A DNA stretch of 64,000 nucleotides from Diphasiastrum complanatum (Eukaryota; Streptophyta; Lycopodiopsida; Lycopodiales; Lycopodiaceae), in assembly GCA_029204225.1 (NCBI GenBank), contig MU831845.1, forward strand, positions 36,755 through 100,754, read 5' to 3'. Each line of letters opens with the position of its first letter. Within the stretch, counting starts at the first letter, position 1. The notes under the pieces were generated by a model that saw nothing but the letters and a program-made list of their open reading frames with translations, was not told the origin of the DNA and made no database searches. The translations under genes and the position numbers were made by a program. Positions 11,117 through 23,009 of the stretch are shown piece by piece.

Positions 11117-11771
11117 TGTGAAAATTGTCAACATTTCCTAGCTAGTTTGAGGCCTAAATTGGCTAAAATTGTAAATAGTTTTGGTTCTGGAGTTTCACAC
11201 GTGTGAACCAGGCCACAATGTTTTTATTTACTGTATTTTTTCAGTATGATGAAGTGTCAAACTTCATACCCTTCAAAATGAGACCATTTTGATGTATTTT
11301 GGTCATATAAGCCATTTTTAGCTATTTTTCCTATATAGGGAATATCTAGGGTCAAGTACCTTCTAGAGAGAGGAGAGAGAGTCATCTTCCTCATCCATAA
11401 ATAGTAGGGAAGTCGTGGAGAACAGGTTGGAGAAACCTTTTGTATGCTTCATTGAGATCAATAGATCATTGTCATTGTTTCTTCCTCCATTGAGAGCATT
11501 GTTGTGTGTATTGTCTTCAAGCTATTGTGTATGATCTTAGGTGCTTTCCAAAAGTGGTAGGCTGATGTATTATGGACTGTATAATGCTATTTTGGGCCGC
11601 ACTTGATGTTTATGGAAGTTTCCATTTGTGATAAATGCTTTTTGATCAAGTTCTTTGCATTCTAGGTAGCATAGAATGTGTTGCCAATTCCTAGCTTATG
11701 TAGTTTGGAGTGCAAGCATTCAAGCCAATGATCTTGGAGTTTAGATCCACTTAGGATCTGTATTTTTCACA
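11117..11771 (+). repeat. LTR 2 (5' LTR of copia B)
   Basis: 655-bp LTR with TG...CA ends, the palindrome at 11196-11205 and the same TATA-like region as LTR 1. It differs from LTR 3 at about three positions. The primer-binding site TGGTATCAGAGC follows at 11772. The five bases before it (TATAG) do not match the bases after LTR 3 (ACAAT). Confidence 0.9.
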
Positions 11772-12943
11772 TGGTATCAGAGCTGGTTGGCTTCTATTTA
11801 CAGTAAGTATTCCATTTTTGGTGATATTTGGATGTTTGATCAAGTTCTAGCATGATTTTGCATTGCTTTGTTGATCAAATCTTACTAACCTTTGTTTTGT
11901 GAGTTGAACTTGTGGATCAAAAGCATATTTCAGGTCTATTGAAGATCAGAGGCTGAAAAGAAACTATTTTGGATCAGATCATAACACCTAATCATTTGTG
12001 ATTGTGAGGCTTGTGCATATTCAATACTAACAATGTTCTTTTCAATCCTATTGTTGACAATCTCCATTCTTGGATGAACACTCTCCTTAAGTGGATGAAA
12101 CTTCTCCTTAAGTGGATGACAAATGCTCTTTTGAGTGAGTTGTAATTCTCCTAAAGGCTGAGCAAAGCTCCCATTTGGATGAAAGATCCCCTTTTTTGGG
12201 TGAACATATTGTAAGCTCCATTGTGAAGAGCATATTGTAAAGATTGTCATCAATTTTGGCATAAATTTTGGTGTACTTTGTTGAGCATGTAAGTAACTCT
12301 CCTTATGTAATTTGATTGGAGCATTTGCTGGAAGGTGTTAACCATTATGCAAGTGTGTTTTCAGGTTCTTAACAGGTTGAGGAACATTCTCATGTGAAGT
12401 GATCTTAGATCTACATCTAAACACCAAGATTTGACAAGATAGTGAAGCTAGTCTTGTGATTCACTAAGTGTGCTCATTCATTCACCTCTAAATCTTGTAT
12501 TTATCACTTGCTGGAGTTTATAAACTTTTAGAAGTGTGGTTTACATGTGGTTTTACAGGTTGAATCAATATCTTAGTGTGTTGATCATATGTTGATCAAG
12601 TTTGTTCATTACTAGGTAATCTTGGCATCCTAGTTTTGGGTATTTTCTAAGAATGCAAGTAACTCTTCACACCATAACTTGATTTGGTCACTTGCTGGAA
12701 AGTTTGAGAGCTTAAGCAAGAGTGTGTTCAGGTTGGTTTGATTTTGTAATCCATTCTTAGTGTGTGCAAAGTGTTGCATGTGTTTCAATCTTCCTTTCTA
12801 TGCTTGGAAACCATCTAGGTTCAAGATAGAAGTGTTTTAGGGTCCTAAATCTTCATAGATCTCTTTATCTATCATTTGTTGAGAGAAAAGTGAGTGCTAA
12901 GTGCTTTAGGACAGAACCTAAAAGTTGAAGAAACATTAGAATC
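11772..12943 (+). other. Long untranslated leader of copia B with internal repeats
   Basis: Begins with primer-binding site TGGTATCAGAGC (11772-11783) and runs 1.17 kb to the gag ATG. It contains three diverged copies of a module 'cacttgctggaa...gcaagtgtgttttcaggtt' at about 12320-12375, 12505-12560 and 12685-12735, spaced by about 180-190 bp, and a cluster of short 'ccttaagtggatga' repeats at 12060-12190. No open protein was accepted here. Such a leader would hold the packaging and dimerisation signals of the RNA; that role is inferred. Confidence 0.6.
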
Positions 12944-15900
12944 ATGGCTTCCAATGGTGGGATCATGCTAGAGTCTAGTGAAAGGTTGAGTTCATCAAAC
13001 TACTCTACTTGGAAAGTGAGGATGGAGTCCTTACTTGAGTTGAATGAACTCATGGACATAGTTGCAGAAATTGAAGAGAGACCTCTCACACTTCAAGAGC
13101 AACAAAGGTTTGATAAGAAGGCCAAAAGGGCTCTTCATATCATTAAAATGAATGTTACAAATGAACTTCTCAAGGAAGTTGGAAAGTGTCAAAGTGCAAG
13201 TGAGGCATGGAATGCCTTAAAGAAGCTCTTTGAATCAAAGTCCACATCTAGGGTATTGACCCTAAGGAGACAAATATTTTCTAGTAGGCAAAGAGAGGGT
13301 GAAAGTGCTCATGCATTTATCTTGAGATTTAAGTCCCTAAGTGATGATTTAGCATGCATTGATGAGAACATAAAAGATGGTGAAATAGTCCAAGTTATGT
13401 TGAATGGTTTGCTAAATGAACATGCTAACCTTGTGCAAAGTTTTGCCATTCAAAGAGTCTTGCCAAGTGTGGTTGACTTGCAAGAAATCTTATTGGCTGA
13501 AGAACATAGGTTGCAATCAAAGCTTGATGGTGCATCCTTGCAAGGTGGAGGTGAAGAGGCTTTCTTCACAAAAGGCAAATTCAAGGGCAAAGGTAAAGGC
13601 AAAGGGAAATGGTCCAAAGGTGGTAACTTTGATCATGATGATCACTCTTCCTCTTCCTCTTCTACTAAGAACAATAAGTCAAAGTTCAAGTGCTTTTATT
13701 GTGGGATAAAAGGTCATTTTGCAAATGAATGTTATAAGAAGAAAAGAGAGCAAGGAGAGAGGCAAGGAAATCTTACAATAGATGAGGAAGAACATAACAC
13801 ATGTGAATCACTTGTTATGACTTCAAGTTTGTTAGCCAACATAGATGATAATGATCCTTGGTGGATTGATAGTGGAGCCTCATCTCACATGACAAGACAT
13901 AAGGAATACTTTACATCCTTATTGTCTTATGAGGGAGAAGGTAACATCATCTACACTGCAAATGATGGTCAATGTGACATCAAAGGCATAGGCACTATTC
14001 CTATTTCCCTTTCAACAAATAGGAAAGCAAATCTTGAAAATGTTTTGTACATTCCTTCAATCACTAAGAATTTGCTTAGTGTAAGTCAAATGATTGACAA
14101 AGGACTTGATGTGGAGTTCATTGGAGATGCATGTTTGATAAGTAAATGTGGATCCTTGATTGCTCAAGGTAGGAGGCATGGTAAACTTTTCAAGCTTGAT
14201 GCATGTGTGATCTCTAATCATGAAGGATGTATGGCTAGGGAGCAATTGACAAACCAAGAAGTTTGGCACAAGAGGTTGGGCCATCCCAACTTCAAATCTT
14301 TGGAGGTAATGGCAAAGAAAGAGCTTGTTCTTGGTCTCCCTAAAAGTCTTGTTGCAAACAATAGTGTTTGTGAACATTGTGCCTTGTCCAAATCTCATAG
14401 ACTTGCTTATTCTAGATCTACTTCTAGATCTAAAGAAGCTTTTCAACTTGTACATTCTGATATTCATTCTTCTAGTACAACTAGCAATGGTGGGGCAAAG
14501 ATGTATGCAACTTTCATTGATGACTTTAGTAGGTATACTTGGATCTATCTTCTTAAAAGTAAGGATGAAGTGTTTGCTGCATTTGTCAAGTTCAAGAATG
14601 AAATGGAAAACCAATTCAATACAAAGATCAAATGCTTAAGATCTGATAATGGAGGGGAATACACCTCAAATAGGTTCAAAGACTTTTGTATAGCACATGG
14701 GATTAAGAGGGAGATGTCTAGTCCTAGGACTCCACAACAGAATGGAGTGGCCGAGAGGAAGAATAGAACCCTTTGTGAATGTGCCAAGGCAATGAGACTA
14801 CATGCTAATCTTGCTAAGTCTTTTTGGGGGGAAGCTTTAGCATGTGCTAACTATCTATGTAATAGATGGACAAGTGCTTCCTTGGATGGTAAAACTCCTC
14901 ATGAGGTTCTTTATGGTAGAAGGCCGAGTGTCAAGCATTGTAGGATCTTTGGATGTACATGTTTTGTCAATATCACACTTGATGATAGAACTAAAGAAGA
15001 TCCTTCATCAAAGAAGGGTGTGTTTGTTGGCTATAGTGAAGTAAGCAAGGCTTACAAAGTGTACATTCCTTCTACAAAGAAAGTTGTCATAAGTAGGGAT
15101 GTCATCTTTCATGAAGAGAATGTTTCCAATGTTGTTGATGTTGATGTTGATGTGCCTACTAATCATCATGATGTGCAAGATGTCTTGGATGAAGATGGAG
15201 ATGCCACTCCAAAGCAAACTTCAAGGAAGACTCAAAGGCAAAGGGCTAAGCCATCAAGGCTAACCTATGATGAAAAAGGAAAGCAAGTGGTGGACAACTC
15301 TAACTTTGCTTTTCTTACCTCTTTTGATGAACCAACTTGTGTAGGTGAAGCAATTCAAAAGAAGGAATGGATCCAAGCCATGGATCATGAGCATCAAGCA
15401 CTCATCAAAAGCAACACATGGAGGTTGGTAAAGCTTCCAAAGGACAAGAAGGCAATTGGTTGTAAGTGGATCTTCAAGATCAAGACAAATCAAGATGGAT
15501 CAATCAACAAGTACAAGGCAAGGTTGGTGGCAAAGGGGTATGCTCAAGAATATGGTATTGACTATGATGAGACCTTTGCACCCGTGGCAAAGATGGTAAC
15601 TATTCGAATCCTAATCTCTCTTGCAACTCTTTATGATTGGGATATGTGGCAAATGGATGTTACTAATGCCTTCTTGAATGGTGATCTTGAAGAAGATATT
15701 TACATGGAGCAACCCGAGGGCTATGTTTCACATGATGAGCCTAATCATGTGTGCTATCTCCAAAAGAGTTTGTATGGGCTAAAGCAAGCACCAAGGAGTT
15801 GGTATGCTAAGCTCAATTCCTTCTTACTTTCTCAAAACTTTGTTATGAGTGAGTATGATCATTCTCTCTACTTTAGATTGAATGAAAATGATATCACTTT

Positions 15901-16796
15901 ACTTTTGATCTATGTTGATGACATTATCTTAAGTGGTGGTAACAATCTAGATATAGATGAAATCAAGATGGCACTCAAAAGAGAGTTTGAAATTCAAGAT
16001 CTTGGTAAACTTCATTATATCTTAGGAATAGAGATTATTAGAACTTCTAAATCTACATTCATATGTCAAGAAAAGTATGTTAACTCTATTCTAAAAAGGT
16101 TTCATATGGAAGATTGTAAAGTTGTTTCTACTCCTATGGAATCAAATGTAAAGCTAACTACAAGAAGTAATGAAAGATCCTTCAAGGACATTACTCTCTA
16201 TAGAAAGCTAATAGGATCTCTTATATGGTTAACCATCACAAGACCTGATCTAAGCTTTGTGGTTGGTAAGTCAATTTATGCAAGATCCTAGTGAGGCTCA
16301 TTGGAAGCTAGGAAAGAGAGTACTTAGATACATCTCGGGATCTAGAGATTTTGGCATCTTGTATGGAGGTACTACACCTAACCTTTGTGGATTTTCAGAT
16401 TCAGATTTTGCAGGTGATCAAATGGATAGGAAGTCAACAAGTGCCTTTGCAATCTATCTTGGAGATGGAGTGGTCTCATGGCTATCAAAGAAGCAACCAA
16501 CTATCTCTCTATCTTCCACCGAAGCCGAGTACAAGGCATTAACAACATGCACCAAGGAGATTCTTTGGATCAAGAGGATGTTATTGGATCTTCACTTGCT
16601 GGAACCAGAGAAGACTCCAATCATACTTTGTGATAACCTTTCAGCCCAAAGCTTGGCAAGCAATCCTGTTTTTCATGCAAGGAGCAAGCACATTGAGATT
16701 GCTCACCATTTTGTGAGAGATCAAGTCATTGCCAAAGAGGTGGAGCTTCAACATGTCTCTTCAAAGGAGTGTGTGGCTGAAAGGACCTATATTTAA
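12944..16796 (+). pseudogene. Copia B gag-pol polyprotein, nearly complete
   Basis: Open from ATG 12944 (MASNGGIMLESSERLSSSNY) for 1115 codons to 16291, then continued in another frame to 16796. Domains in order are Gag (residues 1-240), CCHC zinc knuckle CFYCGIKGHFANEC (from 250), aspartic protease DSGASSHM (from 309), and integrase zinc site (HKRLGH about 442, CEHC 476-479). These are followed by the integrase core (TFIDDFSRY, SDNGGEY, QNGVAERKN), RT with YVDD at 990-993, and RNase H (SDSDFAGD, LSSTEAEYKAL). The order PR-IN-RT-RH is diagnostic of Ty1/copia. A five-base deletion near 16265 shifts the frame inside RNase H, and about 25 bases are missing near 16780, where other copies read ADILTKAL. 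The rest has no stop, so loss of function is recent. Confidence 0.95.
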
Positions 16797-16852
16797 TTCA
16801 TAGATCTAATCTTGGAATGTGCTCAAAGACTATGTTGAAACTAGCATCCAAT

Positions 16853-16865
16853 GTTGAAGAGGGAG
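16853..16865 (+). other. Polypurine tract of copia B
   Basis: GAAGAGGGAG lies immediately before the TG of LTR 3, as expected for the plus-strand primer of a copia element. Confidence 0.8.
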
Positions 16866-17520
16866 TGTGAAAATTGTCAACATTTCCTAGCTAGTTTGAG
16901 GCCTAAATTGGCTAAAATTGTAAATAGTTTTGGTTCTGGAGTTTCACACGTGTGAACCAGGCCACAATGTTTTTATTTACTGTATTTTTTCAGTATGATG
17001 AAGTGTCAAACTTCATACCCTTCAAAATGAGACCATTTTGATGTATTTTGGTCATATAAGCCATTTTTAGCTATTTTTCCTATATAGGGAATATCTAGGG
17101 TCAAGTACCTTCTAGAGAGAGGAGAGAGAGTCATCTTCCTCATCCATAAATAGTAGGGAAGTCGTGGAAAACAGGTTGGAGAAACCTTTTGTATGCTTCA
17201 TTGAGATCAATAGATCATTGTCATTGTTTCTTCCTCCATTGAGAGCATTGTTGTGTGTATTGTCTTCAAGCTATTGTGTATGATCTTAGGTGCTTTCCAA
17301 AAGTGATAGGCTGATGTATTATGGACTGTATAATGCTATTTTGGGCCGCACTTGATGTTTATGAAAGTTTCCATTTGTGATAAATGCTTTTTGATCAAGT
17401 TCTTTGCATTCTAGGTAGCATAGAATGTGTTGCCAATTCCTAGCTTATGTAGTTTGGAGTGCAAGCATTCAAGCCAATGATCTTGGAGTTTAGATCCACT
17501 TAGGATCTGTATTTTTCACA
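16866..17520 (+). repeat. LTR 3 (3' LTR of copia B)
   Basis: 655-bp LTR with TG...CA ends and the palindrome at 16945-16954. It is followed by ACAAT (17521-17525), the same five bases that precede LTR 1. This pairs LTR 3 with LTR 1 as the outer ends of one insertion. Confidence 0.9.
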
Positions 17521-17842
17521 ACAATTACAGTTTGCTAATCAACAATTGCAACATGCAAATAAGCAATTGCTTCATTATGTGCAACACACTGGTGCTGAAA
17601 ACAATGCACTTCAAGAATGCTATGTCAAAGTTGAATGCTAAAGTCACTACTCTTTGGCGATCAAACCAAGAAATGTTAGAATCCATGGAAAAGTTGTGAT
17701 CCGAGAGTTTAAAATCTATTGTTGATATAAAAGTTATCAATAAGGCAATGATGAAGAGGAAAAGAAAGAGAGTATCGATGAAGAATATTGATGACTTATC
17801 TACACATAGCGGCAATCAGAAAAAAAGAATTTGAGCATTCAA
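17521..17842 (+). pseudogene. Unidentified ORF, 3' part of the split exon
   Basis: Resumes the frame broken at 4654: QFANQQLQHANKQLLHYVQ and on to ...VKVEC, where a stop appears at about 17639. Shifting one frame near 17620 keeps it open through NAMSKLNAKVTTLWRSNQ and MLESMEKL before a TGA. After that TGA, the same frame continues through a basic MKRKRKRV segment that could be a nuclear localisation signal. The Gln/Leu/Asn pattern predicts a coiled coil. At least one frameshift and two stops suggest it was already decaying, or that the gene structure differs from my reading. GT at 17843 could be a splice donor. Confidence 0.5.
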
Positions 17843-17960
17843 GTATGTTGTCATATAAACTATATATTTGATTTGTATATGTCATTTAAGTTTGATTTGC
17901 ACTTTATAACATGGATTATTTATTTATTAAACATAATTGAGTTTTGTATGTTTGTTGCAG
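17843..17960 (+). other. Possible spliceosomal intron
   Basis: 118-bp, T-rich segment beginning GTATGTTG and ending TTTGTATGTTTGTTGCAG, which fits plant intron signals well. The frames on the two sides do not join cleanly, so either the flanks carry indels or the resemblance is accidental. Confidence 0.35.
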
Positions 17961-18641
17961 ATCATGTTTGGTGGCAAAGAACTATTTAACAGATCATTCA
18001 TGCATTGGATAATCTGTAAGTCATGTTTTACCAAGAAAGTCAGCAAAGGAAATGATAAAAAATGTTCAGTTTGAAAAAATGAAACATGAAATTGGACTGT
18101 TTTGATTAAGGTTTAATCATACTTGGATGCAAATGTGATACAAGGTGCATGTGATGTATCTGGAATTAGCATAAATGCTTATTCTACTTATTTTAGAATA
18201 GTTAAAGAAGTTTTTTCCCAAGTGATGGTGAAGAAAATTTATCTTCCGCGTCCATATTGGGTAAGATTAGCAAGAAATTATTATAATGATGGAATGTTCA
18301 AAGTAGTTGGCCAACCACTTCATATAACTGAATTATACAAATCAGAATATGGTGAGCTCAATTACAACGATTGCAATAATATTTTTTTTGATATTGAAAA
18401 CGTTCTAAAATACATTATTCGATTCCATAAACTAGATGAACATCAAGTAAATGAAAAAATCATTATTGTAATTAAATTGGATGAATCTGAAATCATCAAG
18501 GGTCAAAAGTTGGAACGAGTGAGTGCCACTTTGATGAACAAAATTTCAGATACAAATGATCGAACGTTTAGTGTTCAATCGGAAAATCACATATGGTGGT
18601 TGGCGGCATTCCAGGTTCCTATTTATTGTTTGAGCAAGTAA
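17961..18641 (+). pseudogene. Unidentified conserved-looking ORF downstream of the insertion
   Basis: One frame from 17961 is coding-like throughout but has three stops between 18079 and 18116. From the ATG at 18123 it is open for 172 codons. It reads YFRIVKEVFSQVMVKKIYLP, PYWVRLARNYYNDGMFKVVG, IVIKLDESEIIKGQKLERVS and FSVQSENHIWWLAAFQVP. Composition and pattern look like a folded globular protein, not a transposon Gag or RT. I do not recognise the family. It may be a later exon of the gene that starts at 4348, or an independent gene or mobile element ORF. Confidence 0.45.
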
Positions 18642-20524
<1,883 letters not shown>

Positions 20525-20636
20525 CCAAACCTCCAAGCTTAACTAGACTAGAATACAAATTCCAATCAAGAAAACTAGGACCATTATTTCAAAAACAAAA
20601 CTCTAAAGATTCTAGAACTAGAGAGTAAATAAGAGA

Positions 20637-20664
20637 GGGGGGGGGGGGGGGGGGGGGGGGGGGG
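20637..20664. repeat. G28 homopolymer
   Basis: Twenty-eight consecutive G residues after a short GA run. Such a run could form a G-quadruplex, but long G homopolymers are also a common sequencing or assembly artefact. Confidence 0.9.
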
Positions 20665-22515
20665 TGGTTGAGAGGTCATAAAAACAAAGCGTGAGTAAAA
20701 TAAGAAGTAATGATGTGCTTCAAGATGATGAGACGGGAAAAGAAACTTGTCAACATAGTTTCAATGGAGCATTTCAAATTTGATACAAATTGACTTTATC
20801 AAAATTGAATTGATAGTAACATAAGGGTGGTTAAAAAAGGAGCAACAATTTTGTAGGAAAAGTTCAACATGGTAAGATGGAGATAGTCTAAAAGCAATTG
20901 TAGAGTGTCAAACTTGGGAAGAAGCTTGACAAGGCCATGGAACGTGGAGGAGAAGGAGCCAATGAGAATAGTAGAGCAGAAAGTATTAAGTAAAACAAGG
21001 CCAATATAATTTCAATGATCAAGGAAGAAGTTAGTTCAAGATTGAGAGCATTAGCTCCCAAATTAAATTTTTATCTCTCTATAATATTTTCTCTAGTAAA
21101 TCTCTTATGGTATAATATGCTAATTGGGATTTGCTTTTTAGATCCATTTGGAAAGCCCAATTATCATGTTAGTGTAGAGAAATCGAAGGCATTTCTTGCT
21201 ACAAAGGGCTATGAATAAAAGAAGACATTAGAATCTCAATGCTCGAGAAACCTCTTTTGAGTTATCCTCAAAAACATGCATTTTATAGAGCCTCGTGTTT
21301 TGAAGACTTTTACTTATAAAAAGGTATATATTCTTGTATAAAAAACCATCAAACATTTTATGATGCCGATTTTTGAGAAAACTTGTTGGTTCCATTCCTA
21401 TAGTTTTTCAATTTTCTCGAGCACTATTAGATTAAGAGTGAAGTTTCACCAATAGAAAAATGACTATCAAAGAATAAATTTTCCTTCAATGCTTGACAAG
21501 GCTGGAAAATATATCATATGCATATAAATTCACCTTTTTTCAAAGCCAATATACTCCTTACTTTAGATAACTTGAGAGATTTGTAGTTGACGGTTAGATA
21601 GGTAGAGCATTCAAGTTTGTAAGACTCTTTATGGTTTGATATATACACCCTTTAGAAGGAGAAATAGTTGAAATTGTTGATTTCATTATTATTGTTGAAG
21701 CCAACTCCATAACTCTTTCAATATATGTGCTTCATATCTCTGTTATATGTTGTAGACTAGATTTTTATTTAGGAAAATGGAGATTAAAAGATTGAAAAGC
21801 TTGTTAACTTAGCTTGCTTGGCTTGAATTCTTCAAAGTTAACAAATAATCACATCTTTGAAATGGAATTTTGAAACTAAGAGTTGTCTCTAAGTTATGTA
21901 AAAGTTTGAAAAATATGTCGATCTTTTATCAAATAGCAAATTAGACTCCACATGCAAGAATAAGCCCTTCTTAAACTCACAATATCTTTTTGAGACTTTT
22001 CTTCACCCAATTTTGATTCCACTTTAAATCCAAGTGATATTAAACATCACACAAGGTCACCTACCTCCAAGAGAGGTTGAGCTCTCTTTTTGAACATTCA
22101 TTACAACATGGGTAGATGGAGTTATGTACCTCTAATAAAATATTATAAAAGAGAGGAGTAGGTAAGTGGTGGAAGAGTAAAGAAATCTCTACTACAACCT
22201 AACTTCATGCTACAACTATGATTTTTTCTTTGGAGACTCAAAAGATCACACAAAGTGTGACAAACTTTTTGGACATATTCATAGTTATCCTATTGTCATA
22301 TAAATAAAGGCTTGCACAAACTTTTACATATTAAGTTTCTTGTATAGATGTACTTTTAGCTTGTATTGGTTTAATGCATTTGAATGCTAAAAACATAGAT
22401 ATGAGAAAAATAAAATAAATTTTACATGAATCCTATTTCTAGATACATGAATATAGTTTAACACATTTGCTCAAAAAACTATTGCAAGGCAGGTTTTATG
22501 TATAGAGGTATTTTT
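20665..22515. other. Unassigned AT-rich DNA left of copia C
   Basis: No gene supported. A short open stretch at 21120-21218 (DPFGKPNYHVSVEKSKAFLA) has a coding-like composition but no recognised family. The right edge is where copia C's 3' LTR begins without its terminal 120 bp. Confidence 0.4.
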
Positions 22516-23009
22516 TTATTGTGTTACAAGCAAGATCTTTCAACAAAACATAAGACTAAGCATCATAAATGCCTCTACTCAGCTAGAGAGAGAAAATAAC
22601 AAGTACAAAACTCGTGGAGAGAGAGAGGGCACAAAGAGCTTGTCTCCAAATTTGCATTACACACAAATTTCATCATCTTCTCAATGAGAGTACATCACAT
22701 ATATATAGATCCATGGACTCTTCTCCTACTTTGAGTTGAATTGGAGTTGTGGATCCACCTCTCAAGCTATCTAGACTTATTCAAGCCACCTCACTATGTC
22801 TAATTGTGCCACCTAGTCTTTTCATGCATTAAAGGTGGCATGTAAAGTACAAATGGCAATTCCTATGGTAGCTCGAGTTTCTACTTCTACCTACCTTGAA
22901 TATTTTATTCTAAGATGGGTCTTTACTAAGCCAAAAGAGCTCAATTCATCTTTGACATTTTTAGGACCCATACACACAACATTAGATAGATTTTTCAATA
23001 ATTTTGACA
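22516..23009 (-). repeat. 3' LTR of copia C, truncated
   Basis: Starts on the minus strand TGTCAAAATTATTG after a TTTTTAGGAG polypurine-like tract (23010-23020). It aligns without gaps to 27466-27960 and ends abruptly at TTATTGTGTTACAAG (22516). Confidence 0.85.

Larger units (their letters stand above)
4655..17520 (+). mobile_element. Three-LTR copia complex with ACAAT target duplication
   Basis: Three LTRs of 655-656 bp lie in the same direction at 4655-5310, 11117-11771 and 16866-17520. Each begins TGTGAAAATTG and ends TTTTTCACA. The outermost pair is flanked by the same five bases, ACAAT (4650-4654 and 17521-17525), and the host ORF resumes in frame after the second copy. The middle LTR is preceded by GTATAG, not by a polypurine tract or ACAAT. 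LTRs 1 and 3 differ at about one base plus one indel, and LTR 2 differs from them at two or three bases, so everything is recent. The right half is a nearly complete copia; the left half is a mosaic of unrelated repeats. Confidence 0.85.

Noticed and set aside
11936-12262. 108-codon minus-strand ORF with HPLKE repeats
   Set aside because: It is produced by the short 'ccttaagtggatga' repeats in the leader of B and runs antisense to the element.
14057-14614. 185-codon minus-strand ORF within element B
   Set aside because: It lies wholly opposite the integrase coding frame of B and has no independent domain; it is a shadow of that gene.
11117-17520. B as a simple two-LTR element with its own target duplication
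   Set aside because: The bases before LTR 2 (TATAG) and after LTR 3 (ACAAT) differ, so the standard structure does not fit.
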